From Chitinophagaceae bacterium (lineage in GTDB: Bacteria > Bacteroidota > Bacteroidia > Chitinophagales > Chitinophagaceae): a stretch of DNA of 33,511 nt. Below the pieces are notes generated by a model, which was given only the letters and a program-made list of their open reading frames with translations, did not search any database and was not told the origin of the DNA. Position 1 is the stretch's first letter; each line of letters begins with the position of its first letter. Below are positions 15,251-23,885 of this stretch, piece by piece. The translations under genes and the position numbers were made by a program. The stretch spans positions 1 to 33,511 of the forward strand of contig CANGIT010000023.1 of assembly GCA_947454155.1 (NCBI GenBank), written 5' to 3'.

Positions 15251-16402
15251 ATGAAAAGAATTCTTTTACTAGCGGCCATTTTACTGACTTCACATGTCTT
15301 TGCCCAACCCGACCCATCGCAGGAAATCAGTCCCGATGCCTCCGGTGTAAAGGCAGTATCAGGCAATGAATTTCTTGAAGGCAAAAAGAATTCGGCTACA
15401 AAAGTGAAAGATCAGGAAAGAACTGGCACTTGCTGGTCATTTTCCACCACCTCCCTGGTGGAAAGTCAGTGTATCAAAAATAAACTGGGTGTACTCGACC
15501 TCAGTGAGATGTACTCCGTCAGATGTATTTACAATGAGAAAGCCAGAAATTATATTCTTCGTCAAGGACATGCACAGTTCAGTGAAGGTGGTTTAGGACA
15601 CGATGTGATCCGTGCTATTGCTACTTATGGCGCCGTTCCCGAATCTGCTTTTACCGGACATGCCAATGGTGACAAAGTTTATGACCACGAGCTGATGTTC
15701 AAAGAGCTCAGAAAATATCTCGACAGCACCTTGAAAACCAAAGGTGGTGTGTTGCAGGCCGAATGGCAGCCAGGCTTCAACAAGCTTCTGGATAACTACC
15801 TGGGAACCGTACCCGAAAAGTTTTCCTACAATGGCAAACAATACACACCGGAAACTTTCGCAAATAATGTTTTAAGATTCAATCCGGATGATTATGTCAA
15901 CATCACTTCTTTTACTCATCATCCCTACTACAAGTCTTTTATCCTGGAAGTACCCGATAATTTCAGCAATGGATCTTTTTACAATTTACCCCTCAATGAG
16001 ATGGTTCAATTGGTGAAAGACGCGTTGAACAATGGTTATACCCTGATGTGGGATGCCGACGTGAGCAATAATGGGTTCAATGGTAAAAAAGGTTTGGCCA
16101 TGAATCTGTCTGCCGGACAGTCTATGAATCCAGAAAGCAAGGAAGACCAAGCGGATGCCGCCATCCGACAAAGATTATTTGAAAATCTCACTACACAAGA
16201 CGATCATCTGATGCATATCGTGGGCATCGAAAAAAACAAAGACGGCCGCACATTTTTTATCGTGAAAAATTCCTGGGGAGAAGTAGGTCCTTACAAAGGA
16301 CATGTTCACGTTTCTGAAAATTATTTCACCCTCAATACCATCAGTTTAGTGGTGCCCAAAGCTGCGCTTTCGCCGGATTTGCAGAACAAGCTGAAAAAAT
16401 AA
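15251..16402 (+). CDS. Secreted C1 family cysteine peptidase (bleomycin hydrolase/PepC-like)
   Basis: The 383-residue protein has a signal peptide (MKRILLLAAILLTSHVFAQ), unlike the cytoplasmic PepC enzymes. The papain-type site is complete: Gln55, Cys61 in TGTCWSFS, His319 in DDHLMHIVG and Asn340 in VKNSWGE. The order and the 'SEGGLGHDVIRAIATYGAVPESAF' region match bleomycin hydrolase/aminopeptidase C. The export signal suggests periplasmic peptide trimming. ATG 15251 follows an A-rich leader, with TACGTTTT (7 of 8 to the -7 box) about 25 nt upstream. The gene stands alone, convergent with fmt. Confidence 0.92.
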   Translation: MKRILLLAAILLTSHVFAQPDPSQEISPDASGVKAVSGNEFLEGKKNSATKVKDQERTGTCWSFSTTSLVESQCIKNKLGVLDLSEMYSVRCIYNEKARNYILRQGHAQFSEGGLGHDVIRAIATYGAVPESAFTGHANGDKVYDHELMFKELRKYLDSTLKTKGGVLQAEWQPGFNKLLDNYLGTVPEKFSYNGKQYTPETFANNVLRFNPDDYVNITSFTHHPYYKSFILEVPDNFSNGSFYNLPLNEMVQLVKDALNNGYTLMWDADVSNNGFNGKKGLAMNLSAGQSMNPESKEDQADAAIRQRLFENLTTQDDHLMHIVGIEKNKDGRTFFIVKNSWGEVGPYKGHVHVSENYFTLNTISLVVPKAALSPDLQNKLKK

Positions 16403-16440
16403 ATTCATTCTCTGGCAGCATCGATTGTTTGATTTTTCTT

Positions 16441-17379
16441 CTAGCGTTTAAACCCTCTGAGGAATTCTTCAACCAACATTTTTCTTTTTCCCTCCAGTTG
16501 TAATTCTTCTGCATATACATATCCATCTGCACAGCTGAAGCGCAGGTAATGTTTGCCATCTGTTTCCGGAACACCGGTTTTTTCAGGTGTGCCATTCTTT
16601 TCAATTTTCGCACTGAAAATTTTCAGTCTTTTTCCTTCCAGAAAAGTAAATGCTGCAGGATAAGGTGAAAGACCTCTGATCAGGTTGCGAATGGTATCGG
16701 CATTTTTATTCCAGTCGATTTCGCAAGTTTCAGTGAATATTTTTGGTGCGTGTTTGAGTTGCACATTGTCTTCGATCATTTTCGCTTCCTGTGTTAGAGC
16801 GGAAATTTTTCCGGTAGCCAATTCCTTGATGGTGGTCAACAACAGCTGTGCGCCGATTTCTTTCATCTTGTCGTGGATAGTTCCTGCATTGTCGTTTTCA
16901 GCAATGGCTATTTTTTCCTGCAGCAAGATATCGCCAGTGTCGATTTCGTGTTTGAGTTTGAATGTGGTGACACCGGTGAAAGGTTCGCCATTGATCACGG
17001 CCCAGTTGATGGGAGCTGCACCGCGATATTGCGGCAAAAGAGAGCCATGTACATTCACCGTGCCCATGGGGGGCATGTTCCAAACGATTTCGGGCAACAT
17101 CCTGAAAGCAACAACGATTTGCAGGTCGGCCTTGAGAGCGCTGAGCTGAGCTACAAATTCGGGATTCTTCAGTTTTTCGGGTTGCAACACCGGAAGGCCA
17201 TTGGCAGCAGCATATTGTTTTACCGCACTTTGCTGCAGTTGCATGCCTCTTCCGCCGGGCTTATCGGGTGCGGTAACCACACCTACAATAGTACAGCCTG
17301 CTTCGTGTAAGGCTTTCAGTGAGGCAACGGCAAATTCGGGTGTGCCCATGAAAACGATTCTCAGTGTTTTAAAGTCCAT
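16441..17379 (-). CDS. fmt: Methionyl-tRNA formyltransferase
   Basis: It formylates initiator Met-tRNA using 10-formyltetrahydrofolate. The 312-residue product shows LRIVFMGTPEFA at the N-terminus, the folate-binding/catalytic triad Asn109-x-His111 (NVHGSLLPQYRGAAPI) and Asp147 (EIDTGDIL), and a C-terminal OB-like domain beginning near 210. ATG 17379 fits family starts; ATG 17388, three codons earlier, is possible. Either start overlaps the end of namZ (11 or 20 nt), so the two are translated from one mRNA and likely coupled. Confidence 0.96.
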   Translation of the reverse strand: MDFKTLRIVFMGTPEFAVASLKALHEAGCTIVGVVTAPDKPGGRGMQLQQSAVKQYAAANGLPVLQPEKLKNPEFVAQLSALKADLQIVVAFRMLPEIVWNMPPMGTVNVHGSLLPQYRGAAPINWAVINGEPFTGVTTFKLKHEIDTGDILLQEKIAIAENDNAGTIHDKMKEIGAQLLLTTIKELATGKISALTQEAKMIEDNVQLKHAPKIFTETCEIDWNKNADTIRNLIRGLSPYPAAFTFLEGKRLKIFSAKIEKNGTPEKTGVPETDGKHYLRFSCADGYVYAEELQLEGKRKMLVEEFLRGFKR

Positions 17380-18703
17380 TGTCAGCATGTTGAAAGTCGG
17401 GGTACAATAAATATTTTTTTCTGATGTCCAAGAAGGCCTTGAGTCCGGGCTTCCAGCTTAATCTGATTTCCTGCTCAGTTTTTCCTTCTTTGATCTGTTG
17501 CATCAGCTTGTCGTTGCCGGCAAGTTTATTGAAAAAGTTATTGGCTAAAAAGAAACTGTCTTTGCCGGGGAAAAGACGGTAGGCTTCCAGCAGATATTTC
17601 AGCTGAATCTTGTTGTCGATCTTAAGCAAAGCTTCATCATCTGTGGCGCCCGACAGGTTCCAGCCATAACAGGGTTGGTAAAAACATTTACTGCTTTTGG
17701 CGCCTTCATTGGGTTGGGGAGTAAATGAAAATAAGTGCTTGGGCAAATCGGGGTGTCCGAAAATCTGAAAGGGCTTATCGGTCCCTCTGCCTTCGCTTAA
17801 CACGGTGCCTTCAAAAAAGCAGGTGGAAGGATACCAGTAAATAGATGACATCTCTTTCAAATTAGGTGAGGGGTTTACCGGCAGTACGTATTTACTTGAA
17901 TGGGTATAGCCCTGGCATGGGATTAAAATGGCGCTGAAGTGCAGTGGTTGTTGTTGATTATTATTGACTACCGGTTCTTTGCCTAAATAGGTATCTACAT
18001 TTTTTACTGGTGGAATCGCTTGCTCCCAGACTTTGTTTAACTCATTCAGGTTCTTGTTCGCCTTTTCGCTGAGCCATCTTTCACCCATCAACATTTGCGC
18101 ATATTCGCATACCGTCATGCCATGCACAACAGGTATCGGTTGCATCCCCACAAAACTTTTGAAAGCAGGATCCAGTACCGGGCCATCTACATAAAATCCA
18201 TTGGGATTCGGGCGGTCGAGGATCAGCAAAGTCAAGTCATTTTCCAAAGCCGCTTCCAGCATGTATTGTAAAGAAGAGATGAAAGTGTAAAATCTCACCC
18301 CCACATCCTGAACATCAAAAACCAGGATGTCAACATCTTTCAGGTCGGTCGGTGTCGGCTTTTTATGGTCGCCATATAAACTGATCACCGGAATGCCTGT
18401 TTTGGCATCTACTCCGTTGGCTACATGTTCGCCAGCATCGGCCTTCCCTCTGAATCCATGTTCCGGTCCGAATATCTTTACAATATTGATATGTAAACGA
18501 AGTAAAGAATCTACAAGATGAGTTTTGCCGATTACTGCGGTTTGATTGGCAAATATCGCCACCCTTTTGTTTTGCAGATAAGGCAGGTACATTTTTGTAC
18601 GTTCTGCACCGGTGATGATTTTTGGGTCAACAACTTTGTTTGACTGTGATTGGGCACCGAGCCCACCTATGAAGAGCATTAAAGTCAGTAAGATTCGAAT
18701 CAT
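17369..18703 (-). CDS. namZ: DUF1343 / NamZ-type exo-beta-N-acetylmuramidase (GH171)
   Basis: The 444-residue protein has a signal peptide (MIRILLTLMLFIGGLGAQS). The DUF1343 signature is strong: RVAIFANQTAV, FGPEHGFRG (79-86), DVQDVGVRFYTFISS, LDRPNPNG, GMTVCEYA and EGTVLSEGRGTDKPF. The family member characterised in Bacillus subtilis removes terminal MurNAc from peptidoglycan fragments, which suggests cell-wall recycling here. ATG 18703 was chosen because the -7 box 18718-18725 lies between it and the longer start at 18751, and because it gives a normal signal peptide. It overlaps fmt, an unexpected partner. Confidence 0.9.
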   Translation of the reverse strand: MIRILLTLMLFIGGLGAQSQSNKVVDPKIITGAERTKMYLPYLQNKRVAIFANQTAVIGKTHLVDSLLRLHINIVKIFGPEHGFRGKADAGEHVANGVDAKTGIPVISLYGDHKKPTPTDLKDVDILVFDVQDVGVRFYTFISSLQYMLEAALENDLTLLILDRPNPNGFYVDGPVLDPAFKSFVGMQPIPVVHGMTVCEYAQMLMGERWLSEKANKNLNELNKVWEQAIPPVKNVDTYLGKEPVVNNNQQQPLHFSAILIPCQGYTHSSKYVLPVNPSPNLKEMSSIYWYPSTCFFEGTVLSEGRGTDKPFQIFGHPDLPKHLFSFTPQPNEGAKSSKCFYQPCYGWNLSGATDDEALLKIDNKIQLKYLLEAYRLFPGKDSFFLANNFFNKLAGNDKLMQQIKEGKTEQEIRLSWKPGLKAFLDIRKKYLLYPDFQHADNGL

Positions 18704-18717
18704 CAGTAAAATTTGAG

Positions 18718-18725
18718 CAAAGTTA
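18718..18725 (-). promoter_or_regulatory. -7 box of namZ-fmt
   Basis: Minus-strand TAACTTTG, exact match to TAnnTTTG, 14 nt before ATG 18703. It decides the namZ start, because an ATG at 18751 would be upstream of it. Confidence 0.45.
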
Positions 18726-18751
18726 TTTAATTCGGCACTCGTCTTTTTCAT

Positions 18752-18759
18752 TAATTTTG
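18752..18759 (+). promoter_or_regulatory. -7 box of the FKBP gene
   Basis: TAATTTTG is an exact match, diverging from the namZ box 26 nt away. It would give a leader of about 110 nt before ATG 18875, containing at least one mini reading frame (MSLSRRFNS). Confidence 0.35.
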
Positions 18760-18874
18760 ACCTCCCGATGTGGTGAATGTCACTTTCCCGTCGCTTCAAC
18801 AGCTAAAACTTAGGAGTGTGCAAGAAAATCACAAGCGATCATCTCGGAGATTCATTCATTCAAAAAAAACAAAC

Positions 18875-19303
18875 ATGCAACAAGTTAAAGCAGGCGATGC
18901 GGTAAAAGTACATTACACCGGGAAATTAACAACCGGCGAACAATTTGATTCTTCTGAAGGAAGAGAACCACTGGAATTTACAGTAGGGGCCGGTATGATG
19001 ATCAAAGGATTCGATGCTGCAATGCCGGGCATGACCGTAGGGGAGAAGAAAACCGTTACCATCGCACCTGAAGACGCATATGGTGTAAGAAGTGAAGAAG
19101 CCATCATTCCTTTTCCTAAAGAAAATGTACCAGCCGACATGATCCTGACTCCCGGTATGCAGTTGACACTCAGCAATCAGAATGGACAACCTTTTCCGGT
19201 AGTAGTGATTGAAGTTACAGACACCATTGTGACTTTGGATGCCAATCATTTTTTGGCAGGACAAACGCTTGTATTTGATATCGAGCTGGTGGAGATAGCC
19301 TAA
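18875..19303 (+). CDS. SlyD-like FKBP-type peptidyl-prolyl isomerase
   Basis: The 142-residue cytoplasmic protein begins VKAGDAVKVHYTGKLTTGEQFDSS, the FKBP core. An inserted flap domain follows (EDAYGVRSEEAIIPFPKENV ... GQPFPVVVIEV) and the chain closes with LDANHFLAGQTLVFDIELVEI; this insert-in-flap arrangement is the SlyD/SlpA class. It isomerises prolyl bonds and acts as a chaperone. The His-rich nickel tail of E. coli SlyD is absent. ATG 18875 was chosen by homology; upstream in-frame codons are leader. Confidence 0.93.
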   Translation: MQQVKAGDAVKVHYTGKLTTGEQFDSSEGREPLEFTVGAGMMIKGFDAAMPGMTVGEKKTVTIAPEDAYGVRSEEAIIPFPKENVPADMILTPGMQLTLSNQNGQPFPVVVIEVTDTIVTLDANHFLAGQTLVFDIELVEIA

Positions 19304-19313
19304 TATGTTAAAA

Positions 19314-19363
19314 GTTCAAAACGTTTAAAAAGCCTCATTTTTGTTTTTTTAAACCTATTGAAC
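19314..19363. repeat. Inverted nonamer repeat after the FKBP gene
   Basis: Arms 19314-19331 and 19346-19363 are inverted copies matching at 16 of 18 positions (GTTCAA...GTTTAAAAA type), separated by 14 nt. An RNA of either strand would fold a long A/U-rich stem with a U-run, so it may also work as a two-way terminator between the FKBP gene and pepT. The units match the nonamers at 6690-6790 and 31898-31990. Confidence 0.75.
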
Positions 19364-19394
19364 ATTCAACCTGTTGAAAAAAATCAATCTCTTC

Positions 19395-20642
19395 ATGAAT
19401 ATCAACCAAACTGAACTGACAGATCGCTTCATGCGTTATGTGCGCATGGATACACAGAGTGATCCTAACAGTAACGCGCACCCTACAACGGAAAAGCAGA
19501 AAGACCTGAGTCGTTTGCTGTGTGACGAATTGCTGGAGATGGGATTGAAAGATGCCACTACAGACGAATTTGGGTACGTATATGCAACTGTTCCCTCTAA
19601 CAGCGAAAAGAAGAATATTCCTGTCATCGCATTTTGCTCGCACGTGGATACAGCGCCTGATTGCAGCGGAACTGCGGTGAAGCCGATCTTGCATCGTCAT
19701 TATGATGGACTTGATATCGTATTGCCGGATGATGCATCACAGGTTTTACGCATGGCCGATTCGCCTTACCTGCAGCATCATGTGGGTCATGACATCATCA
19801 CCGCCAGTGGCAATACCTTGTTGGGTGCAGATGACAAAAGCGGTGTAGCCATCATCATGCAGGCAGCAAAGACCTTGTTGTCGCATCCCGAAATCAAGCA
19901 TGGGGATATCAAAATCGTTTTCACACCCGATGAGGAAGTAGGAAAGGGAACCGCCAAAATTGATATGCAAAAATTGGGTGCTCAATTTGGCTATACACTG
20001 GATGGGGGAGAAGCCGGAAGCTTGGAAGATGAAACTTTCAGCGCCGATGCGGCAACAATTGTTGTGCATGGTGTGATTGTACATCCCGGCTACGCTAAAA
20101 ACATTTTGGTGAATGCCATAAAAATTGCCGGAGATATCCTGGATGCATTGCCTAAAAATGAATGGAGTCCCGAAACCACTGAGGGACATCAGGGATTTGT
20201 TCATCCTGTGGCGGTGAATGGCATTTCCGAAAAAGCCACCATCAGTTTTATCGTCAGGGATTTTACCCTGGAAGGATTAAAGGCACATCATGTTCGTCTT
20301 GAAAAAATAGCTGCAGATGTAGTGGTGAAATACCCTGGTGCCAGTTTCGAATATCGGGCAACGGAACAATACCGCAACATGAAAGAAGTGCTGGATACTT
20401 GTCCGCAGGTAGCCGCCAATGCAGCCGAGGCTATAACCAGAGCCGGACTCGAGGTGAAAAAAGAAAGTATCAGAGGAGGTACCGATGGTAGCAGATTGAG
20501 CTACATGGGATTGCCCTGCCCGAATATTTTTACCGGTATGCAAAACATTCACAGCAAGCTGGAATGGATCGGTGTAAAAGATATGGTGAAAGCCACCGAA
20601 ACCATTGTACATTTATGCAGCATTTGGGAAGAGAAGACTTAG
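19395..20642 (+). CDS. pepT: Peptidase T (aminotripeptidase)
   Basis: It is an M20 zinc aminopeptidase that cuts the N-terminal residue from tripeptides in the cytoplasm. The 415 residues match E. coli PepT (408). Zinc and catalytic residues are visible: His83 and Asp85 in CSHVDTAPD, bridging Asp146 in GADDKSG, Glu180-Glu181 in PDEEVGKG, and the C-terminal His in IHSKLEW. The dimerisation domain lies at about 210-315 (HPGYAKNILVNA). ATG 19395 was chosen over a TTG at 19374. Confidence 0.96.
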   Translation: MNINQTELTDRFMRYVRMDTQSDPNSNAHPTTEKQKDLSRLLCDELLEMGLKDATTDEFGYVYATVPSNSEKKNIPVIAFCSHVDTAPDCSGTAVKPILHRHYDGLDIVLPDDASQVLRMADSPYLQHHVGHDIITASGNTLLGADDKSGVAIIMQAAKTLLSHPEIKHGDIKIVFTPDEEVGKGTAKIDMQKLGAQFGYTLDGGEAGSLEDETFSADAATIVVHGVIVHPGYAKNILVNAIKIAGDILDALPKNEWSPETTEGHQGFVHPVAVNGISEKATISFIVRDFTLEGLKAHHVRLEKIAADVVVKYPGASFEYRATEQYRNMKEVLDTCPQVAANAAEAITRAGLEVKKESIRGGTDGSRLSYMGLPCPNIFTGMQNIHSKLEWIGVKDMVKATETIVHLCSIWEEKT

Positions 20643-20643
20643 C

Positions 20644-20812
20644 AAGTAAAATGTAGAATGTAAAGTGTAGCATACTTGCCCCTATGCTTCTGGTTAAAAA
20701 TGTATAGCTGAAATGGATAGTGTGTAATAAAATAAAGTGATAGGTAAGATTAGATCACAAATCAATGATCACAAATCACAAATCAAAAACAATAAACAAC
20801 AAACCAAAAACC
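20644..20812. repeat. Heptamer repeat pair upstream of the SPFH gene
   Basis: The left arm (20644-20672) consists of ATGTAGA/ATGTAAA heptamers directly after the pepT stop. The right arm (about 20752-20812) has ATCACAA, ACAACAA and ACCAAAA units and ends at the ATG of the SPFH gene. About 80 nt without a recognisable feature lies between them. Confidence 0.75.
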
Positions 20813-21742
20813 ATGAACATACTATTGTCCTTATGGCCTTTTTTGCTGATTGCATTAGTTGTATTCAGCGGCCTTTTTACGGTCAATCAGGGAACGATTG
20901 CCGTCATCACCCGCTTTGGTAAATATGCTGGTATCAGAACACCCGGTTTGCGTTTCAAGATTCCATTCATCGATCAGGTGTACAAAAGAATCAGTTATCA
21001 AAACCGTTCTGTGGAACTTGAGTTTCAGGCGGTGACGCTTGATCAGGCCAATGTGTATTTCAAATCGATGTTGCTGTACTCTGTACAAAACGAATCTGAA
21101 GAAACCATACAAAAAGTGGCTTTCAAATTCATCAGTGAGCGCGACTTCATGCAGGCGCTGGTGCGTACCATTGAAGGAAATATCAGAGCGTTTGTAGCCA
21201 CCAAAAAACAATCAGAAATTCTCGGACTCAGAAGAGACATTGTTGAATTTGTAAAAGAGCATGTGGATGCCTCATTGGAAGAATGGGGTTTTCATTTGCA
21301 GGATTTGCAAATCAATGACATTACCTTCGACCAAGCCATCATCGACAGTATGAGTAAAGTGGTGGCGAGCAACAACCTTAAGGCCGCAGCCGAAAATGAA
21401 GGCCAGGCTTTGTTGATAACCAAAACCAAAGCTGCAGAAGCAGAAGGGAACTCTATCAAGATTGCAGCTGAAGCCGAAAGGCAAGCAGCTCAATTGCGCG
21501 GACAAGGTGTGGCCTTGTTCAGAGAGGAAGTGGCCAAAGGAATGAGTCAGGCTGCAGAGCAAATGAAACAAGCCAATCTGGATACGAATGTCATTTTGTT
21601 TTCTATGTGGACAGAGGCCATTAAAAACTTTGCCGAATATGGAAAAGGCAATGTGATATTTTTGGATGGCAGCAGCGAAGGGATGGAAAAAACCATGCGT
21701 CAGATCATGGCCATGCAACAAATGGAAGGTGGAAATAAATAG
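20813..21742 (+). CDS. SPFH/band 7 (stomatin/prohibitin) membrane protein
   Basis: The 309-residue protein has one N-terminal membrane helix (about 3-22), then the SPFH domain (TVNQGTIAVITRFGKYAG ... PGLRFKIPF), a long charged coiled-coil region (about 185-250, rich in AAEAEG repeats: KTKAAEAEGNSIKIAAEAERQAAQL) and a C-terminal tail. Such proteins form large rings in membrane microdomains and often control proteases; no NfeD or FtsH partner is beside it. The start is at ATG 20813; the frame is open upstream only through the repeat. Confidence 0.92.
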   Translation: MNILLSLWPFLLIALVVFSGLFTVNQGTIAVITRFGKYAGIRTPGLRFKIPFIDQVYKRISYQNRSVELEFQAVTLDQANVYFKSMLLYSVQNESEETIQKVAFKFISERDFMQALVRTIEGNIRAFVATKKQSEILGLRRDIVEFVKEHVDASLEEWGFHLQDLQINDITFDQAIIDSMSKVVASNNLKAAAENEGQALLITKTKAAEAEGNSIKIAAEAERQAAQLRGQGVALFREEVAKGMSQAAEQMKQANLDTNVILFSMWTEAIKNFAEYGKGNVIFLDGSSEGMEKTMRQIMAMQQMEGGNK

Positions 21743-21846
21743 GTTAAAAAAAGTTCTTCTTGCTTGAACTTGTTTGAGGGCTTTTACTTCGCTTGCTTTT
21801 TAAACATTGAATTATTATTAACAACATTTATTTTTTCTTCTTGATA

Positions 21847-21854
21847 TAGTTTTG
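21847..21854 (+). promoter_or_regulatory. Candidate -7 box of exbB-exbD
   Basis: TAGTTTTG matches TAnnTTTG exactly and lies 40 nt before the exbB ATG, leaving a leader of about 35 nt. No -33 TTTG was found. Confidence 0.3.
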
Positions 21855-21894
21855 TTGTATTGCAAACCGATTTTGGTATCCTTAAAATAAAACC

Positions 21895-22578
21895 ATGTTT
21901 GATATCTTTTTGCAGATCGATTCCACTGCCGTAGCCCAAGTAGCCAATGGTGCGAAAGTGGAAAGTATTTGGACCTTGCTCACCAAAGGTGGTCCCATCA
22001 TGATTCCACTGGGTATACTTTTTGCACTTGTTGTGTATTTTTTCATTGAAAGATGGCTGGTGATCAGAAAGGCAGGCATGGCTGATGAAAACTTCATGAA
22101 TATCATCCGCGATCAAATTGTAAACGGCAATATAACCGCCGCCCGAAGCCTGGCTAAAAATACACAGAATCCTATTGGCAGAATGATTGACAAAGGTTTG
22201 CAGCGTATTGGAAAACCTATAGACGCCATTGAGAAAAGTATGGATAATGTGGGTAAACTTGAACTATACAAGCTGGAAAAAAATCTGAGCATCATCTCTG
22301 TGATTGCCCGTATCGCACCTTTGTTCGGATTTGTGGGTACCATTATCGGACTGGTATTGTTGCTGAAAGAGTTTGCCACCATTGGCAATCCATCGATCAG
22401 TCAGATAGCCGATGCGATGTACATCAAGCTCATCACTTCCGCTACCGGACTCATCATCGGTATGTTGGCTTTCATGGGTTATAATTTTCTCGATACACAA
22501 ATCAATCGTTTGGCCAACAAAATGGAATCGGCCAGCAGCGAATTCATCGACATTCTTCAAGAGCCTACGCGTCAATAA
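21895..22578 (+). CDS. exbB: MotA/TolQ/ExbB proton channel family protein
   Basis: The 227-residue protein has membrane helices near 38-58 (PIMIPLGILFALVVYFFIERWL), 140-165 (IISVIARIAPLFGFVGTIIGLVLL) and 180-205 (ITSATGLIIGMLAFMGYNFL), the ExbB/TolQ pattern with a large cytoplasmic loop between the first two. It would use the proton motive force with ExbD to drive TonB-type or Tol-type energy transfer to the outer membrane. exbD follows 17 nt later. TolQ versus ExbB cannot be told apart here; no tonB, tolA or tolB is present in the window. Confidence 0.92.
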   Translation: MFDIFLQIDSTAVAQVANGAKVESIWTLLTKGGPIMIPLGILFALVVYFFIERWLVIRKAGMADENFMNIIRDQIVNGNITAARSLAKNTQNPIGRMIDKGLQRIGKPIDAIEKSMDNVGKLELYKLEKNLSIISVIARIAPLFGFVGTIIGLVLLLKEFATIGNPSISQIADAMYIKLITSATGLIIGMLAFMGYNFLDTQINRLANKMESASSEFIDILQEPTRQ

Positions 22579-22595
22579 AGCTTATCACTAAGATT

Positions 22596-23003
22596 ATGGG
22601 ATTAAGAAAAAATAGATTGAGAGATGAACATTCAGATGTGGACACGGGCCCGCTGAATGACATCCTTTTTATTTTGCTGATGTTCTTCCTGATGATATCC
22701 ACTTTGGCCAACCCCAATGTGATCAAAATGAGTGTGCCGCGTTCAAAGAGTGATACCAAACAAAAACAGACAGTAGTGGTAAGCGTAGATAAAGACAAGA
22801 ACTTCTATGTGGGCGCCCGTCAAATCAGCTCCGATTCTTTGGAAGCCGCTTTAAAAAAATACATCATCGAGGGTGATAGTATCAAGCCTGCTGTTGTCAT
22901 CAATGCCGATTCCGTGGCACAATGGGGAGAAATTGTAAAAGTGATGAAAATCGCGAGAAAGCTGGGGGCCACCACCTCCGCAACAGTTACGGGTAACGAT
23001 TGA
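22596..23003 (+). CDS. exbD: ExbD/TolR family biopolymer transport protein
   Basis: The 135-residue protein has a short cytoplasmic N-terminus, one membrane helix (about 20-42, DTGPLNDILFILLMFFLMIST, carrying the conserved Asp before the helix that takes part in proton transfer) and a periplasmic domain. It works with the exbB product. Its last 17 nt overlap the 3' end of prmC on the opposite strand. Confidence 0.93.
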   Translation: MGLRKNRLRDEHSDVDTGPLNDILFILLMFFLMISTLANPNVIKMSVPRSKSDTKQKQTVVVSVDKDKNFYVGARQISSDSLEAALKKYIIEGDSIKPAVVINADSVAQWGEIVKVMKIARKLGATTSATVTGND

Positions 23004-23841
23004 CGATGACCATTCTGTTGTTGCCAAACATATCCTGCCAAACTTTTCCTTCAAAATTATTTTCTCTGAACAATTGCAAAACGTCTGAGGCAAGATCTTT
23101 GTGTGTTTCCATGAAAACGGATCCGCCTGTTGTGAGATGTTGCTGCGCGAAATTTGCGATCTGCCTGTAAAAAACAAGGGGGTCTTCATCACTTACAAAA
23201 AGCGCCAGGTGAGGCTCATGGCGTTTGACATTGTCATCCATGGAGGATAAATCTGAGGCGGGAATATAGGGAGGGTTGCTGATAATGATATCGTATTGGC
23301 CGAGTGTATCATACTGTGTCACATCAAGAAAATCAACACAATAAAAAAGTACTTCAGCACCATGGGCGGAAGCATTGGTTTTAGCTACTTCAATAGCATC
23401 ATCACTGACATCAATACCCGAAACACGCACGTGTGGGTTTTTCAATTTAACTGCAACTGGAATGCAGCCACTGCCTGTACCAATATCCAGCACTTCGTTA
23501 CAGCCAAAAGTGGCGATATGGGCATTGACTTTTTCTACCAGCTCTTCAGTTTCCGGTCTTGGTATTAACACCTTGTTGTTCACTTGAAAAGAATATCCTG
23601 CAAACATCGCTTTTTCCAATACGTATTGAACCGGTTCGTGTTGAAGCAATCTTGCCAGTTTCTCTTGCAGCAGCAATGCATCATTATCATCCAATAACTC
23701 TTCCTGATTTTTCAGTAAATCGCTTTTGTTTTTACCCAGACATTCAAAAAACACCATTGAAGTGATTGCCGCCGCTTCGCCCGCATTATAAATTGAAGTC
23801 AGCTGGCTGATAAAGTGTCTGTAAGTTTGATAAGCCGTCAC
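22987..23841 (-). CDS. prmC: Peptide chain release factor N5-glutamine methyltransferase
   Basis: It methylates the Gln of the GGQ motif of RF1 and RF2. The 284-residue product has the family marks: IPRPETE (93-99), SAM motif DIGTGSG (119-125) and the Gln-binding NPPY (189-192), plus the helical N-terminal domain that recognises the release factor. Start is GTG 23841, preceded 4 nt upstream by an exact -7 box, which makes a leaderless GTG-initiated mRNA likely. The 3' end overlaps exbD tail to tail by 17 nt. Confidence 0.96.
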   Translation of the reverse strand: MTAYQTYRHFISQLTSIYNAGEAAAITSMVFFECLGKNKSDLLKNQEELLDDNDALLLQEKLARLLQHEPVQYVLEKAMFAGYSFQVNNKVLIPRPETEELVEKVNAHIATFGCNEVLDIGTGSGCIPVAVKLKNPHVRVSGIDVSDDAIEVAKTNASAHGAEVLFYCVDFLDVTQYDTLGQYDIIISNPPYIPASDLSSMDDNVKRHEPHLALFVSDEDPLVFYRQIANFAQQHLTTGGSVFMETHKDLASDVLQLFRENNFEGKVWQDMFGNNRMVIVNRYP

Positions 23842-23845
23842 CGCG

Positions 23846-23853
23846 CAAACTTA
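23846..23853 (-). promoter_or_regulatory. -7 box of prmC
   Basis: Minus-strand TAAGTTTG, exact TAnnTTTG, ends 4 nt before the GTG start. It diverges from the ribD box 17 nt away. Confidence 0.4.
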
Positions 23854-23870
23854 GTTTATTTTTCAATGCT

Positions 23871-23878
23871 TACTTTTA
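23871..23878 (+). promoter_or_regulatory. Candidate -7 box of ribD
   Basis: TACTTTTA (7 of 8 to TAnnTTTG) ends 7 nt before the ribD ATG at 23886. With the prmC box it would make a compact back-to-back promoter in a 44-nt gap. Confidence 0.3.
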
Positions 23879-23885
23879 CACCCCG

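Noticed and set aside
20765..20812. Upstream ATG for the SPFH protein
   Set aside because: The added residues are array translation, and the membrane helix begins at the ATG at 20813.
23860..23885. FMN riboswitch upstream of ribD
   Set aside because: The gap to prmC is 44 nt, far too short, and no conserved motif is visible.
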